From assembly GCA_002354055.1 (NCBI GenBank), contig DEKW01000007.1, positions 64,487-98,338 of the forward strand: a stretch of 33,852 nucleotides of DNA, written 5' to 3'. Positions within the stretch are counted from its first letter, which is position 1, and every line of letters begins with the position of its first letter. The stretch comes from Bacteroidales bacterium UBA2712. GTDB taxonomy: Bacteria; Bacteroidota; Bacteroidia; Bacteroidales; Paludibacteraceae. A program made the position numbers and the translations under genes. The notes beneath the pieces are model-generated. The model saw only the letters and a program-made list of their open reading frames with translations, was not told the DNA's origin and ran no database searches. Shown in pieces: positions 7,678 to 14,057 of this stretch.

Positions 7678-8670
7678 ATGGCAATATTAAATTTCATCAA
7701 ACCTGACAAGGTTATCATGTTGGATTCGAGTGCTACCAAAGGCGTATTTGAATTTCGCCCACTCGAGCCGGGGTACGGAATTACGATAGGCAATGCGATC
7801 CGTCGTGTGCTGCTGGGCAGCCTCGAGGGATATGCCATCTGCTCTGTCAAGATTAGTGGTATTGATCATGAATTTGCTACCATCCCCGGTGTCATCACTG
7901 ACGTTACCAACTTGATCCTGAATCTCAAACAAATCCGCTTTGCTCGTAAAGAGGGCATCGAGGAGGAGACCGAGACCGTTACTCTCCACGTACGTAAAGC
8001 GAAAGCTTTCCTCGCCGGTGAGTTCAACTCTGTCCTCCAGAACTTCGAGGTCCTCAATACCGACCTCCGTCTCGCGGAGCTCGATGACTCGGCAGATTTC
8101 GAGATACAGATTACTATCAACAAAGGACGCGGATACGTGCCCGGTGACGAGAACCGCAAGAAAGACGATCCTATCGGCACCCTTGCTATCGACTCCATCT
8201 ACACCCCTATCCGTAACGTCATGATCTCGGTTGACCAGTATCGTGTCGAGCAACGTACCGACTACGAGAAACTCACCCTCGAGATCACTACCGACGGCTC
8301 CATCACGCCGCAACAGGCACTGACTGAGGCCGCTAAGATCCTTATCTACCACTTCATGCTCTTCTCCGACGAACGTATAGTCCTCGAGGAGGAGACCAAG
8401 AAGAACTCTTCCGCACTCGACGAGGAGATTCTCCGTATGCGTCAGCTTCTGAACCAGAAGCTCCAGGATATGGACCTCTCCGTACGTGCGCTGAACTGCT
8501 TGAAGCAAGCAGAGGTAGAGACCCTTGGCGAACTCGTTAAGTACCACCGTGCGGACCTCCTGAAGTTCCGTAACTTCGGTAAGAAATCGCTCACCGAACT
8601 CGACGAACTGCTCGAGCGTAATGGACTTGCTTTCGGGATGGACATCTCACGCTACCACGTGAATGAGTAA
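7678..8670 (+). CDS. rpoA: RNA polymerase subunit alpha
   Basis: Alpha dimerises to nucleate RNA polymerase assembly, and its C-terminal domain contacts UP elements and activators. The 330-residue protein has the N-terminal domain with PLEPGYGITIGNAIRRVLL (residues about 27-45) and the dimer-interface region GYAICSVKISGI. After an acidic linker (LEEETKKNSSALDEE), the C-terminal domain with two helix-hairpin-helix motifs (VRALNCLKQAEVETLGELV and FRNFGKKSLTELDELL) is intact. It lies between rpsD and rplQ as expected. Confidence 0.98.
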   Translation: MAILNFIKPDKVIMLDSSATKGVFEFRPLEPGYGITIGNAIRRVLLGSLEGYAICSVKISGIDHEFATIPGVITDVTNLILNLKQIRFARKEGIEEETETVTLHVRKAKAFLAGEFNSVLQNFEVLNTDLRLAELDDSADFEIQITINKGRGYVPGDENRKKDDPIGTLAIDSIYTPIRNVMISVDQYRVEQRTDYEKLTLEITTDGSITPQQALTEAAKILIYHFMLFSDERIVLEEETKKNSSALDEEILRMRQLLNQKLQDMDLSVRALNCLKQAEVETLGELVKYHRADLLKFRNFGKKSLTELDELLERNGLAFGMDISRYHVNE

Positions 8671-8719
8671 ACTCCATTAAACTCCTTAAACTTTTTTAAA
8701 CTTTAAATTAAACATTATT

Positions 8720-9223
8720 ATGCGTCATAATAAGAAATTCAATCACCTTAGCCGCAAGGCAAACCATCGCGCTGCGATGCTGTCGAATATGGCGTGCTCG
8801 CTGATTCTCCACAAGCGTATCAGCACCACCCTCGCTAAGGCGAAAGCGCTCCGTATCTACGTAGAGCCGATCCTCACTCGCGCGAAAGAGGACAATATGA
8901 ATAACCGCCGTCTGGCTTTCTCCCTCCTCAAGCAGAAAGAGGTCGTTACCGAACTCTTCCAGAATGTAGGCGAGAAGATAGCTAACCGTCCCGGTGGTTA
9001 CACCCGTATCCTCCGTACCGGTTTCCGTCTCGGTGACGCTGCCGAGATGTGTATCATCGAGCTCGTGGACTACAACGAGAACATGCTCTCTCAGACCAAG
9101 AAAGCTGCTAAGAAAGCTACCCGCCGTGCCGGCAAGAAAGCCGTTAAGGAGGCTGTAGCTGAGGTTGCTGCTGAGGCTGAGGCTGCTCCTGCTGCCGCTC
9201 CTGAAGCTCCTGCTGCTGAGTAA
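8720..9223 (+). CDS. rplQ: 50S ribosomal protein L17 with alanine-rich tail
   Basis: L17 sits near the exit-tunnel end of the large subunit. Residues 1-120 form the usual domain: MRHNKKFNHLSRKANHRAAM, then LHKRISTTLAKAKALR and a C-terminal GGYTRILRTGFRLGDAAEM block. Beyond residue ~127 there is a low-complexity extension first rich in Lys/Arg/Ala and then in Ala/Glu/Pro, common in Bacteroidota and probably disordered. It closes the ribosomal block. The 61-nt gap to the next gene holds a tandem 16-bp near-palindrome. Confidence 0.97.
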   Translation: MRHNKKFNHLSRKANHRAAMLSNMACSLILHKRISTTLAKAKALRIYVEPILTRAKEDNMNNRRLAFSLLKQKEVVTELFQNVGEKIANRPGGYTRILRTGFRLGDAAEMCIIELVDYNENMLSQTKKAAKKATRRAGKKAVKEAVAEVAAEAEAAPAAAPEAPAAE

Positions 9224-9232
9224 AAAACCTTT

Positions 9233-9266
9233 CGTAATAACGTCATTACGTAATAACGTCATTACG
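9233..9266 (+). repeat. Tandem 16-bp near-palindrome before the AspRS gene
   Basis: CGTAATAACGTCATTA occurs twice in tandem (9233-9248 and 9249-9264), followed by another CG. Each unit is almost self-complementary. The array ends about 20 nt before the start codon at 9285. It could be an operator, a leader structure or another expanded short repeat. Confidence 0.75.
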
Positions 9267-9284
9267 ATAAATCGTTAAAAAACT

Positions 9285-10661
9285 ATGTTTTTGAACGTTA
9301 ATCAGCATAATGAAAACGTAACAGATCTCGCCAACGCTAAGGTTGGCGAGTCTGTTTCCGTTTCCGGCATGATCCATAATGTCCGCGTCACGAAGTGGGG
9401 CGGCTTCATCGTTCTCCGTAAGAGCCGCGGACTGCTTCAGGCGGTCGTTTCCAACGACTCCTCGAAGTTCTTCGACGAGGCAGGCAATGAGATCGCGATG
9501 AACGACCTCTGCCGCGAGATGGCGATCACCCTCACCGGTACCGTCAACGAGGCGAAGATCAAGGACCCCGCAGCGTTCTACAACACGATTGAGATCGCAG
9601 TAGCTGAGGTTCGCGTATTGAGCCGTCCGACGACCGCTGAGGTGGTGGATATGAACGCCCTGAAGTTCGGCGACGAGGAGACCCTCCTGCGTTATAAGTT
9701 CGATAACCGTCAGGTAACCCTCCGTAACCCGCGCGACATGGCGATCCTCAAGGTGCAGAGCACCATCGCTCGCGCTTTCGGCGAGTTCCTGTCTGCTAAC
9801 GGCTTCACCCAGATCTTCACCCCGAAGATTGTCTCCGAGGGTGCAGAAGGCGGCGCGAACGTCTTCAAGATGGATTATTTCGGCAAGCAGGTCTATCTCG
9901 CGCAGAGCCCGCAGTTCTACAAACAGATCGGCGTCGGCGTCTATGAGCGCGTCTTTGAGATTGCTCCCGCTTACCGCGCAGAGAAACATGCGACGAGCCG
10001 TCACCTCAATGAGTATATCTCTCTCGATGTGGAGATGGGCTTCATCAAGGGTCAGGAGGATGTCATGGTCCTCGAGGCGGCGCTGCTGCGTCATATCATC
10101 GCGGTCGTAGAGCGCGACTGCGCGCATGAGCTGCAGCTCCTCAATGCCGTCAACCCCGTCCTTCCCGAGCAGGTTCCCGCATGGAAACTGAGCGAGGTAC
10201 ACGAGATCCTCTTTGAGAACGGTCTCTGCGAAGCAGACCACCGCGGTGAGGATGACCTCGCGCCGGAAGAGGAACGTGCGATATGCAAGTATGCCTTCGA
10301 GAAATACGGTTCGGACTTCGTGTTCGTTACCCATTTCCCCTCCGAGCACCGCGCTTTCTACGCGATGGACGACCCCGAGGACCCGTCGCTGACGCTCAGC
10401 TTCGACCTCCTCATGCGCGGTCTGGAGATCACCTCCGGCGGCCAGCGTATGCATAAAGAGGCGGACTATCGCGAGAAGATGATCCGTCGTGGCATGAACC
10501 CCGATGCGTTCCATTTCTACCTCGATACCTTCAAGAACGGCATGCCTCCTCACGGTGGTTTTGCCATCGGTCTGGAGCGTATCACGGCTTGCTTCTTAGG
10601 CATCGCCAATGTCAAGGAATGCTCGATGTTCCCTCGCGACATCAACCGCGTAGCGCCTTAA
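9285..10661 (+). CDS. Archaeal-type aspartyl-tRNA synthetase, possibly non-discriminating (AspRS/AsnRS family)
   Basis: A class IIb aminoacyl-tRNA synthetase of 458 residues. An OB-fold anticodon domain (about 20-120) is followed by the catalytic core: AQSPQFYKQIGVG, motif 2 around FEIAPAYRAEKHATSRHLNE, motif 3 GGFAIGLERITACF, and the C-terminus FPRDINRVAP. The ...SPQxYKQ and FPRD...P endings match archaeal-type AspRS better than bacterial AsnRS (which ends FPRTPxxxxF). Automatic annotation may call it asnS. His31, in GMIHNV, falls where discriminating archaeal AspRS has a tryptophan; histidine there is associated with enzymes that also charge tRNA-Asn. If so, it would need GatCAB to make Asn-tRNA. 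It faces efp across a bidirectional terminator. Confidence 0.85.
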   Translation: MFLNVNQHNENVTDLANAKVGESVSVSGMIHNVRVTKWGGFIVLRKSRGLLQAVVSNDSSKFFDEAGNEIAMNDLCREMAITLTGTVNEAKIKDPAAFYNTIEIAVAEVRVLSRPTTAEVVDMNALKFGDEETLLRYKFDNRQVTLRNPRDMAILKVQSTIARAFGEFLSANGFTQIFTPKIVSEGAEGGANVFKMDYFGKQVYLAQSPQFYKQIGVGVYERVFEIAPAYRAEKHATSRHLNEYISLDVEMGFIKGQEDVMVLEAALLRHIIAVVERDCAHELQLLNAVNPVLPEQVPAWKLSEVHEILFENGLCEADHRGEDDLAPEEERAICKYAFEKYGSDFVFVTHFPSEHRAFYAMDDPEDPSLTLSFDLLMRGLEITSGGQRMHKEADYREKMIRRGMNPDAFHFYLDTFKNGMPPHGGFAIGLERITACFLGIANVKECSMFPRDINRVAP

Positions 10662-10681
10662 ACGCAACGGCAAACAAAAAG

Positions 10682-10711
10682 AAATCCGACCCACAAGGCC
10701 GGATTTTTTTT
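10682..10711 (+). terminator. Bidirectional Rho-independent terminator
   Basis: AAATCCG (10682-10688) pairs with CGGATTT (10700-10706), followed by a T-run on the + strand. On the - strand the same stem is followed by CTTTTTG. It lies between the convergent AspRS gene and efp and can serve both. A second hairpin, GCGCC-gtaagt-GGCGC (10722-10737), stands on the efp side. Confidence 0.8.
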
Positions 10712-10751
10712 GTGCTCTTACGCGCCGTAAGTGGCGCACGTTCGCGGTTGA

Positions 10752-11315
10752 TTAACGCACGCGCTCGCAGTAGCTACCGTCACGGGTGTCCACGCGGACG
10801 ATCTCGCCTTCGTTGATGAACAACGGCACGCGGATCTCTGCGCCGGTCTCCAGCGTAGCGGGCTTCAGGGTGTTCGTCGCGGTGTCGCCCTTGAGACCCG
10901 GCTCGGTGTAGGTGATCTGCAGTTCTACCTTCGTCGGCAGCTCGGCAAACAGGATCGTGTCGGTCGAAGCGTCGGAAACGACATCGCAGGTCATGCCTTC
11001 TTTGAGGAAGTCCACGCCGGTGATCAGGTCATGAGCGATGGGCACCTGCTCGAAGGTCTCGTTATTCATGAAGATGTAGTCAGCACCCTCTTTGTAGAGG
11101 AACTGATACGGGCGGCGCTCTACGCGTACGTCCTCGAGTTTCTCGCCGATGTTGAAGCGGCGCTCCAAAACGCGGCCATCGACAACATCTTTAAATTTCA
11201 CACGCATAATTGTGTTTCCCTTACCCGGTTTCACGTGCAGGAACTCAATTACGAAATACAGACGGCCGTCCATGCGGATGCATACGCCGTTTTTGATGTC
11301 TTGAGAGTTAATCAT
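10752..11315 (-). CDS. efp: Elongation factor P
   Basis: EF-P rescues ribosomes stalled at polyproline stretches by entering the E site. The 187-residue, three-domain protein starts MINSQDIKNGVCIRMDGR. The tip loop of domain I reads HVKPGKGNT, with Lys32 at the position modified in many bacteria. Domains II and III include the EFEQ-like ETFEQVPI region and the C-terminal RVDTRDGSYCERVR. Transcription is from a promoter overlapping that of the divergent MarC gene; the expected start lies about 40 nt upstream of the ATG. Confidence 0.97.
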   Translation of the reverse strand: MINSQDIKNGVCIRMDGRLYFVIEFLHVKPGKGNTIMRVKFKDVVDGRVLERRFNIGEKLEDVRVERRPYQFLYKEGADYIFMNNETFEQVPIAHDLITGVDFLKEGMTCDVVSDASTDTILFAELPTKVELQITYTEPGLKGDTATNTLKPATLETGAEIRVPLFINEGEIVRVDTRDGSYCERVR

Positions 11316-11362
11316 AAATGGTTATTTGTATTATTTTAATTACCTTTGCTCGAAAAATCGCG

Positions 11363-11410
11363 CAAAGTTACAATTTTTCTTGCATATATGCAAATTTTTT
11401 AGTAATTTTG
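11363..11410. promoter_or_regulatory. Overlapping divergent promoters of efp and the marC-like gene
   Basis: On the - strand, -7 box TAACTTTG (11363-11370) and -33 TTTG (11391-11394) are 20 bp apart and serve efp. On the + strand, -33 CTTG (11379-11382) and -7 TAATTTTG (11403-11410), also 20 bp apart, serve the MarC gene. The two -33 regions share the perfect palindrome TTGCATATATGCAA (11380-11393), so both directions compete for the same stretch of DNA. Confidence 0.75.
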
Positions 11411-11429
11411 CACTCAAAATCGAAGTATT

Positions 11430-12041
11430 ATGGAATCATTGCGTGCTTTTTTTGGTCCTTTTGACATTTGGCAGGTACTATCCTCGTTTGTTTTCCTGAT
11501 AGCTATCATCGATCCTTTCGGCAATATTCCCATCACTATCTCGATGCAGAAAAAGGGCATTAAGATCCATGCCGGTAAGGTCTGTATCGCCAGTCTGATC
11601 ATCCTGATGGCGTTCCTCTTTTTGGGCGAATGGATGCTCAAACTCTTCGGCGTGCAGATTGAGTATTTCGCTATCGCCGGTGGTTTCGTGATCTTCTTGA
11701 TGGCATTAGAGATGGTGCTGGATATCACAATCTTCCAGAACGACAAGCTCGAGGGCGAGATCGGTTCCGGCAGTGCTATCGTGCCGCTGGCTTTCCCGAT
11801 GTACGCCGGCCCGGGTGCTTTCACGGCGTTGCTGGCGATCACGGCGGAGTATTCCACCGGCAACCTCTGCATCGCTCTGCTGCTTTGTATGTTGGTGCTC
11901 TACCTGGTGCTGATCGGCACAAACTGGCTGACGAAGTACCTCGGTACCACGGCGCTTTATATCATCCGTAAGTTTTTCGGCATCATCGTCCTTGCCATCT
12001 CCTGCAAGCTGATGTTCGGCAACCTTGCGACGATCTTCTAA
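11430..12041 (+). CDS. MarC-family integral membrane protein
   Basis: A 203-residue polytopic membrane protein with about six hydrophobic segments. Family features are the first-helix motif FLIAIIDPFGNIPITISM (about residues 22-39) and the central IVPLAFPMYAGPGAFTALLA (about 116-135). MarC/YhgN proteins are of uncertain function; the family is named from the E. coli mar locus, where a drug-resistance role was not supported. The start codon lies only about 13 nt after the predicted transcription start, so the leader is very short. Its stop codon is 2 nt before a GGTCTG-type repeat array. No specific substrate can be inferred. Confidence 0.9.
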   Translation: MESLRAFFGPFDIWQVLSSFVFLIAIIDPFGNIPITISMQKKGIKIHAGKVCIASLIILMAFLFLGEWMLKLFGVQIEYFAIAGGFVIFLMALEMVLDITIFQNDKLEGEIGSGSAIVPLAFPMYAGPGAFTALLAITAEYSTGNLCIALLLCMLVLYLVLIGTNWLTKYLGTTALYIIRKFFGIIVLAISCKLMFGNLATIF

Positions 12042-12043
12042 TA

Positions 12044-12104
12044 GACCGGCCTGCGGCCTGACAGAGCACAGACCGCGGCAGAGCCGCTGACAGAACACAG
12101 ACCG
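12044..12104 (-). repeat. GGTCTG modular repeat array A1
   Basis: Read on the - strand it consists of a long core (CGGTCTGTGTTCTGTCAG), the palindrome CGGC-TCT-GCCG, a second long core with one change, the palindrome GCC-GCA-GGC and a final CGGTC. It starts 2 nt after the MarC gene and ends 20 nt before the four-helix-bundle gene. Confidence 0.9.
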
Positions 12105-12124
12105 AATTACTTAGAAGTATAAAG

Positions 12125-12496
12125 ATGCACAATTTTAGGAACCTGCAAATATGGAAAGATGCGATGGACTTGGCACAAGAAGTCTATGAGATAGCAGAAA
12201 ATATTCCTAAGAAGGAGACTTATGGGCTTATCTCTCAGATGACACGTGCTGCAGTGTCTGTACCGTCTAACATTGCAGAGGGATCAGGAAGAACGAATAA
12301 AGACTTCGCGCACTTTTTATCTATTGCGTTAGGATCTTTGTTTGAATTGAATACACAAATCATGTTAGCCGAACGAATAGGCTATATTGATAATAATCAG
12401 TCGGCGGACTTACAATCTAAAGCGGATAGGCTGCAGATGATGATAAGTGGTTTTAAAAGCCGCGTGGAGGAGTCGATAGACCAGCCTGTGGTCTGA
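12125..12496 (+). CDS. Four-helix-bundle protein (23S rRNA-intervening-sequence protein family)
   Basis: A 123-residue protein of the S23/IVP-like four-helix-bundle family. It begins MHNFRNLQIWKDAMDLAQEV, then has the family's signature region GLISQMTRAAVSVPSNIAEG (about residues 38-57) and SGRTNKDFAHFLSIALGSL. Members were first found inside 23S rRNA intervening sequences; free-standing copies such as this are common in Bacteroidota and have no settled role. The fold is shared with the Avd protein of diversity-generating retroelements, but no reverse transcriptase is present here. The gene is AT-richer than its neighbours and bracketed by two GGTCTG-family arrays. Its last residues (DQPVV) and its TGA stop fall in the downstream array, which suggests mobility or recent capture. 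Confidence 0.88.
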   Translation: MHNFRNLQIWKDAMDLAQEVYEIAENIPKKETYGLISQMTRAAVSVPSNIAEGSGRTNKDFAHFLSIALGSLFELNTQIMLAERIGYIDNNQSADLQSKADRLQMMISGFKSRVEESIDQPVV

Positions 12497-12608
12497 CACA
12501 ATCTGTCAGCGCAGCAGTCCGTTAGTGAATCAGTCTGTCAGCGCAGCGGTCTGTCAGTGAAACGATCTGTCAGCGCAGCGGTCCGTCAGTGAACGAAGTG
12601 AACGATCT
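12479..12608 (+). repeat. GGTCTG modular repeat array A2 with 32-bp higher-order period
   Basis: It opens with GACCAGCCTGTGGTCTGACA, closely matching the end of array A1. It continues with three longer units of about 32 bp (starting near 12501, 12532 and 12564), each being TCTGTCAG, GC-GCA-GC, a second GTCCGTCAG-type core and a TGAA stretch. It ends with GTGAACGAAGTGAAC and GATCT. It overlaps the end of the four-helix-bundle gene and stops 14 nt before rpiB. Confidence 0.88.
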
Positions 12609-12622
12609 AAATATAAATCTAT

Positions 12623-13072
12623 ATGAAAAGCTTTAGTGAAATGACTATCGCGATGGCCTCGGACCATGCGGGATTTGCGTTGAAGCAACAGGTACAACTG
12701 TTCCTGGAGGACAACGGCGCAAAAGTGAAGGACTTCGGTTGCTACAATTCGGAGAGTTGCGACTATCCGGATTACGCGCACCCTCTGGCGGACGCTGTGG
12801 AGAAGGGTGAGTACGAGTTCGGCATCATCATCTGCTCTACCGGAAACGGTATCTGCATGACCGCCAACAAGCACCAGGGTATCCGTGCTGCCCTCTGCTG
12901 GGACACGAAGTTAGCGGAGCTGGCGCGCCAGCATAATAACGCCAATGTCCTGGCTCTGCCTGCCGGATTCATCTCCTCGGTAAAAGCCTTGGACATCGTT
13001 CGTACGTTCTTCCAGACCGATTTTGAAGGCGGCCGCCATGAGCGTCGGGTTAACAAGATCGCGCTTCATTAA
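12623..13072 (+). CDS. rpiB: Ribose-5-phosphate isomerase B
   Basis: RpiB interconverts ribose 5-phosphate and ribulose 5-phosphate in the pentose phosphate pathway. The 149-residue product is of family length. It has the N-terminal phosphate-binding MASDHAGFALK, the catalytic cysteine in IIICSTGNGICMTANKH (the usual motif is CGTGNG...ANK), and ALCWDTKLAELARQHNNANVL followed by the C-terminal RHERRVNKI. The related LacA/LacB isomerases share the fold, but nothing here suggests lactose use. The next gene overlaps its 3' end by about 35 nt. Upstream is repeat array A2 instead of an ordinary leader. Confidence 0.95.
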   Translation: MKSFSEMTIAMASDHAGFALKQQVQLFLEDNGAKVKDFGCYNSESCDYPDYAHPLADAVEKGEYEFGIIICSTGNGICMTANKHQGIRAALCWDTKLAELARQHNNANVLALPAGFISSVKALDIVRTFFQTDFEGGRHERRVNKIALH

Positions 13073-14057
13073 CGCGTTACGTTGTTACGCGAGTTATGCG
13101 CTGAATCGTCTCGGTTCAGCGCGTTTCGTACGCCATACACCCCTCTTCGTCTCTGTCGAGCCCTCCGCCGTCTGCCAGCTCCGCTGCCCGGCGTGTCCGG
13201 TGGGTCTGTCAGGCGAAGCCGGTCTGGGTCACACCTGGAAGCGGTCTGTCAGCACAGCGGTCTGGGTCACACCTGGAAGCGGTCTTATGTCCCGCGACCT
13301 CTGGGAGCGGGTTCTATCGCAGATAAAAGACTCGGCATGGGTCGTGCAGTTTTATTTCCAGGGTGAACCCCTGCTCAATAAAGACCTGCCTCTCATGATC
13401 CGTGAGGCGCACGACGCCGGGCTCTATACCATCGTCTCGACCAACGCGCAGGCGATGACTCCCGAGCTCGCAAAAGCCCTTGTCTCCGCCGGTCTCGACC
13501 GCATCATCATCTCCATGGACGGCCTGACGCAGGAGACTTATGAGGCCTACCGCGTCGGCGGTTCCCTCGACCAGTGCAAAGCCGCCCTCCGATGGCTTCA
13601 AGAAGCCAAATCAGTCTGTCAGTCCGAAGCTGGTCTGACTATCGAACTTCAAGTCCTGCGGTTAAAATCCAACGAGCACGAGTGGCGTGCTTTCCGGAAG
13701 GAGTACAAGGCGCTCGGTGCGGACCGGCTGGTCTTCAAGACCGCGCAGCTCTACGACTACCGTCACGGTCATCCGCTCATGCCCTCCGACCCCCGTTACC
13801 GCCGCTACGAGCAGCATGAAGACGGACTCTGGTACCGCAAACCCCTCGGCAAGGGTTGTTTCCGCGTCTGGAGTGGGGTAGTGATTGCCGCCAACGGCGA
13901 TGTCCTGCCTTGTTGCTATGATAAGGATCATGCGCACGCGTACGGCAATATCAACGACGCCTCTCTCCGCGAACTCTTCTCCGGTCCTGCCGCCCGCACC
14001 TTCCGCACCCAAGCGCTGCTCCAAACCCCTCAAATCTGTCAAGAATGTTGGAAATAA
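13038..14057 (+). CDS. Radical SAM/SPASM-domain protein with repeat-encoded insertions
   Basis: A 339-residue radical SAM enzyme of unknown substrate. The 4Fe-4S motif is C46-x3-C50-x2-C53 (VCQLRCPAC). The SPASM-like C-terminus has NGDVLPCCYDKD, AYGNINDASL and the final CQECW. Between the cluster motif and MSRDLWE lie about 27 residues (57-83) encoded by four GGTCTG-family units (13203-13280, 78 bp), absent in my memory of relatives. A second, shorter insertion (about residues 193-201) is encoded by 13612-13640. Both keep frame. The frame is open from 13023, but 13038 gives the more natural N-terminus; it overlaps rpiB. The stop overlaps the next gene by 13 nt, so the two are coupled. Confidence 0.85.
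   Translation: MSVGLTRSRFINALRCYASYALNRLGSARFVRHTPLFVSVEPSAVCQLRCPACPVGLSGEAGLGHTWKRSVSTAVWVTPGSGLMSRDLWERVLSQIKDSAWVVQFYFQGEPLLNKDLPLMIREAHDAGLYTIVSTNAQAMTPELAKALVSAGLDRIIISMDGLTQETYEAYRVGGSLDQCKAALRWLQEAKSVCQSEAGLTIELQVLRLKSNEHEWRAFRKEYKALGADRLVFKTAQLYDYRHGHPLMPSDPRYRRYEQHEDGLWYRKPLGKGCFRVWSGVVIAANGDVLPCCYDKDHAHAYGNINDASLRELFSGPAARTFRTQALLQTPQICQECWK
13203..13286 (+). repeat. In-frame GGTCTG array A3 inside the radical SAM gene
   Basis: Units of 18, 22, 16 and 22 bp, each beginning GGTCTG, then a terminal GGTCTT. Spacers are GGC-GAA-GCC, GC-ACA-GC and a 22-bp type containing GGTCACACCTGG and AAGC. The four units sum to 78 bp, divisible by three. The two copies of the 22-bp unit are read in different frames (GLGHTWK and VWVTPGS). 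Confidence 0.92.
13612..13640 (+). repeat. In-frame GGTCTG repeat A4 inside the radical SAM gene
   Basis: CAGTCTGTCAG, spacer TCCGAAGC, then TGGTCTGACTAT. Encodes SVCQSEAGLTI. Its right end (GGT CTG ACT ATC) resembles in sequence and frame the ends of both insertions in the next gene. Confidence 0.7.

Noticed and set aside
11341..11348. Extra -7 box TACCTTTG on the + strand upstream of the MarC gene
   Set aside because: The nearest TTTG is only 12 bp upstream, far from the ~20 bp spacing of all other promoters here. The box at 11403 fits better.
13023..13037. Earlier start for the radical SAM gene
   Set aside because: It only adds MKAAA and extends the overlap with rpiB. ATG 13038 gives a simpler N-terminus, though the choice is not certain.
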